From Anaerolineae bacterium UTCFX2 (GTDB taxonomy: Bacteria; Chloroflexota; Anaerolineae; Anaerolineales; UBA4823), in NCBI GenBank assembly GCA_002050125.1, contig MWTA01000022.1, positions 1 to 48,865 on the forward strand: 48,865 nt of DNA. Reading direction: 5' to 3'. Each line of letters begins with the position of its first letter. The first letter of the stretch is position 1. The notes below the pieces were generated by a model. The model did not search any database, was not told where the DNA came from, and saw only the letters and a list, made by a program, of their open reading frames with translations. Below are positions 43,779-48,865 of this stretch, in pieces. The position numbers were made by a program, and so were the translations under genes.

Positions 43779-43972
43779 CCGAAGACAGATAAGAATTTCA
43801 TCAGAACGTCAACTTCATGAAAACAGCAGAAGAACTCAAGGGTGAAACCGATGGGCCCCAGCCATTGTTAGCCGGGGACAAAATAAAGAGCAGCCGTAAC
43901 TATGGCGCGCATTCCGTGTTTCAATAGCCGAATAAATTAACGAGCTGAGTAGACTGTTATGAGGAGGATGAA

Positions 43973-44608
43973 ATGACTTTCGAAATATTCTGCATGACTC
44001 TGATTGCGCTTTTCTTTGGTATGGCGGTTTGTTTCAATGGGTATCGCTGGTTTATCATCTTGCTGCCGATCCTGGGATTCTTCTTTGGTTTTGGACTTGG
44101 CGCTCACACTGTGACCGCGATCTTTGAGGGAGGGTTTCTGAGCACAATTACGAGTTGGGTGGTGGGTTTTGGCGTTGCTCTGGTGTTCGCGGCGCTTTCA
44201 TATTTGTTCTATTTTGTTGGCGTCGCTTTGATCGGGGGTTCGCTTGGCTACGCCCTGGGCGTCGGCTTTATGGGGCTGATTGGGATCAACTTCAGCCTGC
44301 TCGTCTGGCTGGTCGGCATGGCGCTCGGGGTAGTTTTTGCTATCGCCACACTGGCGCTCAACATTCAGAAATATGTGATCATCATCTATACCGCTTTGGC
44401 AGGCGCGGCAGTGATCGTAGGCTCTTTCCTGTTCGCGTTTGGCGTCATTCAACCGGTTGATGTGGGCTTCAATGCGGTCGGAAAAGTCATCGCGAACTCG
44501 ACGATCTGGCTGATTATCTTTGTGGTGCTCGCCGTCCTGGGTCTTGTCTCGCAGCTCTACGCCAACCGAACCTACGAGCTTGCCCCTCCGGAAAGCCCCA
44601 TCGCCTGA
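43973..44608 (+). CDS. DUF4203/TMEM198-like membrane protein
   Basis: The 211-residue protein is almost entirely hydrophobic with about seven transmembrane helices rich in Gly, Phe, Val and Ala ('FIILLPILGFFFGFGLGAH', 'VVGFGVALVFAALSYLFYF', 'LIGGSLGYALGVGFMGLIG', 'YVIIIYTALAGAAVIVGSFLFAFG', 'IIFVVLAVLGLVSQLYAN'). The Gly-x3-Gly-rich helices and size fit the DUF4203/TMEM198 family, which lacks an assigned function in bacteria. A strong GAGGAGG site precedes the ATG. The gene is monocistronic, bounded by a classic terminator. Other small multi-helix families cannot be ruled out. Confidence 0.78.
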   Translation: MTFEIFCMTLIALFFGMAVCFNGYRWFIILLPILGFFFGFGLGAHTVTAIFEGGFLSTITSWVVGFGVALVFAALSYLFYFVGVALIGGSLGYALGVGFMGLIGINFSLLVWLVGMALGVVFAIATLALNIQKYVIIIYTALAGAAVIVGSFLFAFGVIQPVDVGFNAVGKVIANSTIWLIIFVVLAVLGLVSQLYANRTYELAPPESPIA

Positions 44609-44626
44609 CCAACGCGCACACAGACT

Positions 44627-44667
44627 TCAGGACCAGCTTCGGTTTTGGCGCTGGTCCTGACTTTTTA
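44627..44667 (+). terminator. Rho-independent terminator after the DUF4203 gene
   Basis: TCAGGACCAGC (44627-44637) and GCTGGTCCTGA (44650-44660) form a perfect 11-base stem with a 12-base loop, followed by CTTTTTAA. Placed 18 bases after the stop and before the convergent cyclase gene, it is a textbook terminator. Confidence 0.88.
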
Positions 44668-44687
44668 ATCGCAGCGGCAGCGAACGC

Positions 44688-45728
44688 CTAGTCCGCGTTG
44701 GAATTAGCGGGTATGACTTTGATTTCGAAGAGCCTGGGCCAGTACTTGCCGGTGATAAAAAGCCGTCCGCTATCTAGATCGTAAGCGATTCCGTTGGGGA
44801 CTTCCGCTGCGACAAGCTCCTCGGGAGTTAGCAGCCCGCCGATATCGATCCACCCTTTGACCCGCCCGCTGCTGGGATCGATGCGCGCGATGCAGGAGGT
44901 CTGATAAACGTTCGCCCAAACCTCCCCTGCAACAAATTCCAGTTCATTGAGCCGCGTTACCGGCGTTTCATGATTCCGAACCTGAACCGCTGAAATTGTC
45001 TTTTGGTCCTCTTTAGAAAGCCAGTAAAGCTGGTCCGAACCATCGCTCATGATCAGATTCTGCCCGTCATCCGTCAGCCCCCAGCCTTCGGTCGCATAAG
45101 CAAAAGTGCCGGTCATCCCCAGGCTGCTCGGATCGTAGATAAAGCCGGTATGTTCTTTCCAGGTAAGCTGAAAGAGCCGCCCATCAAGCAACGCTAATCC
45201 CTCGGCGAAATAAGCCTCGGGAATCTCTCTGGACAATTCCACCTGCCCGGTCTCGAGGTCCACAATTCGAACCGCGGAGGCGCCGTATAAGCCCGTGCTT
45301 TCATACATCACCCCGTCCGCGTACACCAGCCCCTGGGTGTACGCTTGCGGATCGTGAGGGTAAGTGTTGATCACCTCGTGAGAATAAACCGGCAGATCTT
45401 CGGCAAATTCGAGCCATGGACAAACGTAGGTGAAAACCGCCGGCTGCTGACTTGAAGCCGGCGCAAGCGGCACCCTGCCCGGTCCCAATTGAGGCGGGTT
45501 GGCGGTTGCCAACGCCGCAGCCGTGGACGGCAAGTCCGGTGGCTGCGGGTAAGCCGGCATCGCAGGCATCTCGGGAGGCGGATAGGGTGTCGGGGACGCC
45601 GGGGCGCGCGTCGCCCTCGCCAGAGAGATCGTCGGATTGCTTTTATGAGGTGTCTGCCCGACGCTGCAAGCGGCGCTCGCCAACAAAACCGCAATGGATA
45701 GCAGCCGCCAGATAACTTTTCCACTCAT
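44688..45728 (-). CDS. Glutaminyl-peptide cyclotransferase, lipoprotein
   Basis: The 346-residue protein resembles the plant/bacterial-type glutamine cyclotransferase family (PF05096), a five-bladed beta-propeller that turns N-terminal Gln into pyroglutamate. A lipoprotein signal peptide ('LLSIAVLLASAACS', lipobox Ala-Ala-Cys) anchors it on the outer face. A Pro-rich linker (about 25-90) follows, then the propeller: 'INTYPHDPQAYTQGLVYADGVMYESTGLYG', 'EGLALLDGRLFQLTWKEH', 'EGWGLTDDGQNLIMSDGSD', 'LNELEFVAGEVWANVYQT' and 'NGIAYDLDSGRLFITGKYWP'. These repeat-specific motifs are diagnostic. No Shine-Dalgarno precedes the ATG, whose -10 box lies 8 bases upstream. Confidence 0.9.
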   Translation of the reverse strand: MSGKVIWRLLSIAVLLASAACSVGQTPHKSNPTISLARATRAPASPTPYPPPEMPAMPAYPQPPDLPSTAAALATANPPQLGPGRVPLAPASSQQPAVFTYVCPWLEFAEDLPVYSHEVINTYPHDPQAYTQGLVYADGVMYESTGLYGASAVRIVDLETGQVELSREIPEAYFAEGLALLDGRLFQLTWKEHTGFIYDPSSLGMTGTFAYATEGWGLTDDGQNLIMSDGSDQLYWLSKEDQKTISAVQVRNHETPVTRLNELEFVAGEVWANVYQTSCIARIDPSSGRVKGWIDIGGLLTPEELVAAEVPNGIAYDLDSGRLFITGKYWPRLFEIKVIPANSNAD

Positions 45729-45736
45729 AAAACGGG

Positions 45737-45742
45737 ATTATA
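45737..45742 (-). promoter_or_regulatory. Putative leaderless promoter of the cyclase gene (-10 box)
   Basis: TATAAT on the reverse strand (45742-45737) ends 8 bases before the ATG at 45728, so transcription would start at or next to the start codon. No -35 near the consensus is visible at 16-18 bases upstream, and there is no Shine-Dalgarno sequence. Confidence 0.45.
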
Positions 45743-45785
45743 CTCAATCAGCCACATTTCACGCTGAATTCGCCGGTTCGCGATT

Positions 45786-45791
45786 TATAAT
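45786..45791 (+). promoter_or_regulatory. Putative -10 box of the ABC exporter gene
   Basis: TATAAT at 45786-45791 lies in the 110-base divergent space. The best -35 is a weak CTGAAT (45764-45769, 16-base spacer). AAGGAG at 45825-45830 gives an 8-base spacing to the ATG at 45839. Confidence 0.4.
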
Positions 45792-45838
45792 GATTGCTGA
45801 GTGATCGTCGCTCTCAAACTGATTAAGGAGATTATTTG

Positions 45839-47854
45839 ATGGGATTTCACGGCGCCGGCTGGTGGAGCTACCTCAGCGCCTCGGAGGAGAAACCCCGGGT
45901 AACCTGGGCATTGCTGCGCCGGGTGTTCAATTACTCCAAACCATACCGCAAAGAATTAACTGGCATGCTGCTCGCGATCCTGGCGGGCACGAGCTTGACT
46001 CTGGTTACGCCATTAATCTTGCGCACACTGATCGATCAAACCATCCCCCAAAAGAACCTGCAGCAACTGGTCTGGTTAGCGCTGGGGTTACTGGTCGTAC
46101 CGGCGCTCGGCGGTTTGATCAACGTTTTTCAGCGCCGGTTGAATGCCCGCGTCGGGGAGGGCGTGATTTTTGATCTGCGCGTGGCGCTGTTCGCCCGCCT
46201 GCAGCGCATGTCGCTGCGCTTCTTCACCAACACCCGCGTCGGCGAATTGATGAGCCGCCTGAACAACGACGTCGTCGGCGCCCAAAACGCGATCACCAGC
46301 ACAATCGTGGGGATCATTACCAACATCGTACAAGCTACGGCGGTGTTGATCGTGATGCTGCGGTTGGAGTGGCGTCTGACCATCATCAGCGTCTTGATTC
46401 TGCCGCTTTTCATCCTGGCGGCGCGCCAGATGGGCAGCCGGCTGCGCACCATCGCGCGCCAGGCGATGGACGCCAACGCCCAGATGAACGCCATGATGAA
46501 CGAAACGCTCAACATTGGCGGGGCGCTGCTGGTGAAGCTGTTCGGCAGGACTGATCTTGAGGTCGAACGATTCAAGAACCGCGCTTCGACCGTGCGCGAT
46601 ATCGGAATAAACCGCGCGGTTTTGGGCACCTTCTTTTTCGTCATCATTGGGCTGCTCAGCGCGGTGGGCACCGCCCTGGTGTATGGATTGGGCGGCTACC
46701 TGGTAATCCGGGAGGTGTTCACCATCGGTACGATCGTGGCGTTTGGCGCCTACCTGACCAGCCTGTACAGCGCACTCCAGGGTCTGGCAAACTCGCCGGT
46801 CGAATTCGCGACATCGATCGTCAGTTTCGAGCGGGTCTTCGAGGTGATCGATCTGCCGCCGGAGATCGAACAAAAACCCGACGCCCTCATCCTTCAGAAT
46901 GTGCGCGGCGAGCTAGAATTCGAGCAGGTATCTTTTCGTTACGATCTGGACACCCTGCCTCTGCTCAGCCAGGTGGAAAGACACGGCTCGCTCAGCAGCG
47001 TGACCACGGCGCTGTCCGGGACAAAGGTCGAGACGAAGCCAGTTCGCGATGCGCCGCCCGCGGACGGGAATGGAAGCGCCCAGCCTCCCGCGCTCCTCGA
47101 CCGCCCATTGCCGGCTGAAGCCGAAGAAGAGAGCGAACCGCGCAGCCAGGCGCGCTTGAACGCGCTGGAGGATATCTCGTTCGCTGTCCATCCGGGGCAG
47201 CTCCTTGCGCTGGTGGGTCCCAGCGGAGCCGGCAAAACTACCCTGACCTACCTGATACCGCGCCTTTACGACCCCTCCAGCGGACGGATCCGCATCGACG
47301 GGCACGATCTGCGCGACGTTACCCTCGACTCGCTTTCGAACCAGATCGGCATGGTTACCCAGGAAACGCACCTTTTCCACGACACCATCCGCACAAACCT
47401 GCTTTATGCAAAGCTGGACGCCACACAAGCGGAGCTTGAAGCAGCCTGCCGGAGCGCCAACATCCACGAATTCATTTCCGAACTGCCCGAGCGTTACGAT
47501 ACGGTGGTTGGCGAACGCGGCTATCGGTTGAGCGGGGGCGAGAAGCAGCGCCTAGCGCTGGCGCGCGTGATCCTTAAAAACCCCGCCATCCTGGTGCTGG
47601 ACGAGGCGACCAGCCACCTGGACAGCGAATCGGAGCTTCTTATCCAGGAAGCGCTAAAACGCATCATGACCGGGCGAACCAGCATCGTGATCGCTCATCG
47701 CTTAAGCACTATTCTGGCTGCCGATTCGATCTTGGTGATGGACCGCGGCAGAATCGCCGAACGCGGCGCCCACCAACAACTGCTCCAGCTTGGCGGGATT
47801 TATACCAGCCTGTACGAGACCCAGTTCAACCGCCAGGCTGAAGGGCGGGCGTGA
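45839..47854 (+). CDS. ABC exporter (fused permease and ATPase) with NBD insertion
   Basis: The 671-residue half-transporter has a six-helix exporter domain (about 40-335), then a nucleotide-binding domain with Walker A GPSGAGKTT at 460-468, Q-loop 'MVTQETHLFHDTIRTNLLYAK', signature 'LSGGEKQRLALARVIL', Walker B 'ILVLDEATSHLDSES', and 'IVIAHRLSTI'. It would work as a dimer exporting lipids, peptides or drugs. Oddly, about 68 residues rich in Pro, Ala, Ser and Glu are inserted between the first NBD strand ('FEQVSFRYD', about 362-370) and 'LNALEDISFAVHPGQ' (about 440). AAGGAG sets the ATG at 45839; the TTG at 45836 is unlikely. No accessory gene is near. Confidence 0.93.
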   Translation: MGFHGAGWWSYLSASEEKPRVTWALLRRVFNYSKPYRKELTGMLLAILAGTSLTLVTPLILRTLIDQTIPQKNLQQLVWLALGLLVVPALGGLINVFQRRLNARVGEGVIFDLRVALFARLQRMSLRFFTNTRVGELMSRLNNDVVGAQNAITSTIVGIITNIVQATAVLIVMLRLEWRLTIISVLILPLFILAARQMGSRLRTIARQAMDANAQMNAMMNETLNIGGALLVKLFGRTDLEVERFKNRASTVRDIGINRAVLGTFFFVIIGLLSAVGTALVYGLGGYLVIREVFTIGTIVAFGAYLTSLYSALQGLANSPVEFATSIVSFERVFEVIDLPPEIEQKPDALILQNVRGELEFEQVSFRYDLDTLPLLSQVERHGSLSSVTTALSGTKVETKPVRDAPPADGNGSAQPPALLDRPLPAEAEEESEPRSQARLNALEDISFAVHPGQLLALVGPSGAGKTTLTYLIPRLYDPSSGRIRIDGHDLRDVTLDSLSNQIGMVTQETHLFHDTIRTNLLYAKLDATQAELEAACRSANIHEFISELPERYDTVVGERGYRLSGGEKQRLALARVILKNPAILVLDEATSHLDSESELLIQEALKRIMTGRTSIVIAHRLSTILAADSILVMDRGRIAERGAHQQLLQLGGIYTSLYETQFNRQAEGRA

Positions 47855-48000
47855 AGTGCAAAGCACATCTGGTGCACGCAAATTGGTTCAGGCTGCAAGG
47901 TCGCAGGGCAGGCTCGGCAAGGCTCAGCCGCGGGGCAGAATCCCCGCCGCCTGCCGCCAGCCGTGTTAGCCGGCTTTGTGCCCTTGAATGACTCGATAAA
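47855..48000. other. GC-rich structured gap between convergent genes
   Basis: This 146-base gap has no convincing gene. It holds nested inverted repeats: GGCAGG (47907-47912) with CCTGCC (47950-47955), enclosing GCGGGG (47930-47935) with CCCCGC (47942-47947); and AGCCG...CGGCT around 47959-47975. No T tract follows. Part of it (about 47930-47965) weakly recalls the central core of a cobalamin riboswitch, but the later consensus block is missing and no forward gene follows. Confidence 0.35.
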
Positions 48001-48438
48001 CTACAGCCCCAGAGCGGGGTCGAGCGCAAGGCTGCCCGCGCCCATAAATAACAGCGCCAAAGCCATCGCCAGCAGTGCAAAGTCGAGTTCCCAGCCGGAA
48101 CCCTGTTGACCCACGAACCCGACCTTCATGAAGCCTCTCTTGGCGACAAAAATCGCTACGAGCATATTAATGATGAACCCGACTGCCATAATGCGCGTCC
48201 CCAGACCGAGGATGATCAGCACCGAACCGAACGTCTCGAGTAACGCCACGACCCAGGCAAAGAGCGTAGGCAGCGGGACGCCCATCTGCTTGAGGAATCC
48301 GCTAAAGCCAGCCGTGCCTTTCGATGGCGAGTTGGGATTGAGTTTGGGCAATCCGTGAACGAGGAAGATGATTCCCATACCCAGGCGTAGAAACAACAAG
48401 CCCCAATCGCTTAAAGGTGCGAATATGCTCTCCAACAT
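48001..48438 (-). CDS. DoxX family membrane protein
   Basis: The 145-residue protein has four transmembrane helices in the DoxX pattern: 'LLFLRLGMGIIFLVHGLPKL' (helix 1 with the conserved HGxxK), 'LFAWVVALLETFGSVLIILGLGTRI' (helix 2 with the conserved Glu), 'AVGFIINMLVAIF', and 'FALLAMALALLFMGAGSLALD'. DoxX proteins take part in membrane redox and thiol stress handling in some bacteria, but the partner here is unknown. A near-perfect AAAGGAGG site precedes the ATG. A TATAAT on the reverse strand (48531-48526) would give a leader of about 80 bases. Confidence 0.92.
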   Translation of the reverse strand: MLESIFAPLSDWGLLFLRLGMGIIFLVHGLPKLNPNSPSKGTAGFSGFLKQMGVPLPTLFAWVVALLETFGSVLIILGLGTRIMAVGFIINMLVAIFVAKRGFMKVGFVGQQGSGWELDFALLAMALALLFMGAGSLALDPALGL

Positions 48439-48525
48439 CGTTATCCTCCTTTATATATTGAAAAGTGGGATTAGTATTGTTGCAACGCACGGGCTAATGA
48501 TAAGTCCGGCGCTGTAATCAGAGCA

Positions 48526-48531
48526 ATTATA
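48526..48531 (-). promoter_or_regulatory. Putative -10 box of the DoxX gene
   Basis: TATAAT reads on the reverse strand (48531-48526) between the terminator at 48588-48624 and the DoxX ATG. The hexamer 17 bases upstream (CGCTAA) is a poor -35. Confidence 0.4.
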
Positions 48532-48587
48532 CCGGATAACGACAGATTTTAGCGGAAAGGGGGGAGCAGAAAAAAATCCGCAGCGAG

Positions 48588-48624
48588 GAAAATGCCGGAA
48601 CCCTGTTTCATTTCTGTTCCAGCA
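48588..48624 (-). terminator. Reverse-strand terminator after the edge membrane gene
   Basis: On the reverse strand TGCTGGAAC (48624-48616) pairs with GTTCCGGCA (48601-48593), with one T-G pair, then TTTTCC. It begins immediately after the stop codon of the partial gene at 48625, supporting that gene. Confidence 0.55.
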
Positions 48625-48865
48625 TCAGCCCGGGTTTTCCTCAGTTCTTGCGCCGATAAACAAAGCAATGCTGATGCCGATCAGTACAGCTGCGACCAGC
48701 GAGAATACAATATTTGCCGGACCCCATTTCATCACCAAACCGACGCTGTTAACCAGCAGAAGCACAAAGCCTAACAGGCTTATTGCCAAACCAATTGTAT
48801 ACCTTTTTTGTTTATCATTTCTAATTCCCCTTCTGATGTACCGGTAAGAGCAATAAGAATGCGCT
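48625..48865 (-). CDS. Partial small two-helix membrane protein cut by the window edge
   Basis: A reverse-strand frame is open from the window end to TGA at 48625. The visible 79 residues are a basic stretch ('YRYIRRGIRNDKQKRYTIG'), then two hydrophobic helices ('LAISLLGFVLLLVNSVGLVM' and 'ANIVFSLVAAVLIGISIALF'), and a polar end ('GARTEENPG'). The start lies beyond 48865: no start codon opens this frame at the basic stretch. An ATG at about 48822 with an AAGGGG site opens a different frame of only 12 codons. The terminator directly after the stop supports the gene. Function unknown. Confidence 0.5.
   Translation of the reverse strand, partial: AHSYCSYRYIRRGIRNDKQKRYTIGLAISLLGFVLLLVNSVGLVMKWGPANIVFSLVAAVLIGISIALFIGARTEENPG

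Noticed and set aside
43817-43927. 36-codon forward frame in the divergent space before the DUF4203 gene
   Set aside because: No ribosome-binding site or hydrophobic/charged pattern supports translation; kept only as a note.

Overview
The window reads as a chromosomal segment of a Chloroflexota bacterium, most likely class Anaerolineae. This is inferred from the moderate GC content, the gene neighbourhoods (Asp23, FakA-like, DegV, RecG, CoaD), DUF3786, the UgpC-type ATPase without a transporter, and uncharacterised membrane families familiar from that group. Most of it is housekeeping sequence. I saw no rRNA or tRNA genes, CRISPR array, insertion sequence or prophage. The only recombinase-like gene has lost its catalytic residues.

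Layout. 1-6.3 kb: a forward block with an Asp23-family protein, a FakA-like kinase, a DegV lipid-binding protein, RecG and CoaD. 6.4-9.2 kb: a short SepIVA-like coiled-coil protein, a two-domain S1 RNA-binding protein behind a perfect consensus promoter, a broken reading frame, and a DUF3786 gene with an unknown partner. 9.3-16.2 kb: mutS (reverse), a UgpC/MalK-type ATPase and phosphoglycerate mutase (forward), then a reverse pair made of a membrane/spermidine-synthase-fold fusion and a DUF1461 membrane protein. 16.4-27.0 kb: alaS runs directly into three tandem paralogous GT-C-like membrane proteins, a polyprenyl-phosphate-type GT2 glycosyltransferase and a GNAT acetyltransferase, with overlapping or abutting junctions. 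27.0-31.8 kb: a membrane protein, a baseplate-J-like membrane protein, ruvX, mltG and a DUF692 protein. 31.8-37.2 kb (reverse): folC, lon, and a Schlafen AlbA_2/GHKL regulator. 37.3-38.5 kb: a SanA/ElyC-like protein and an HD-domain protein. 38.5-43.7 kb: a lipoprotein, a catalytically degenerate tyrosine recombinase with a strong promoter, then the reverse group of a thioredoxin-fold-like protein, uvrC, a 40-residue membrane protein and moaA. 44-48.9 kb: a DUF4203 membrane protein, a glutaminyl cyclase lipoprotein, an ABC exporter with an insertion in its nucleotide-binding domain, DoxX, and the end of a small two-helix membrane protein cut by the window edge.

The best candidate for an undescribed system is the alaS-linked cassette at 19.1-27.0 kb. 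It has three diverged copies of a YWDDW-type GT-C-like enzyme with helical C-terminal tails, a glycosyltransferase that could charge a polyprenyl-phosphate carrier, and an acetyltransferase. I read this as a cell-surface glycosylation module, but its chemistry is inferred only. Other points of interest are the DUF692 protein with no visible peptide partner, the dead recombinase, the SepIVA-like protein beside coaD, the 40-residue membrane protein, and several genes whose -10 boxes lie so close to the start codon that leaderless mRNAs are likely.
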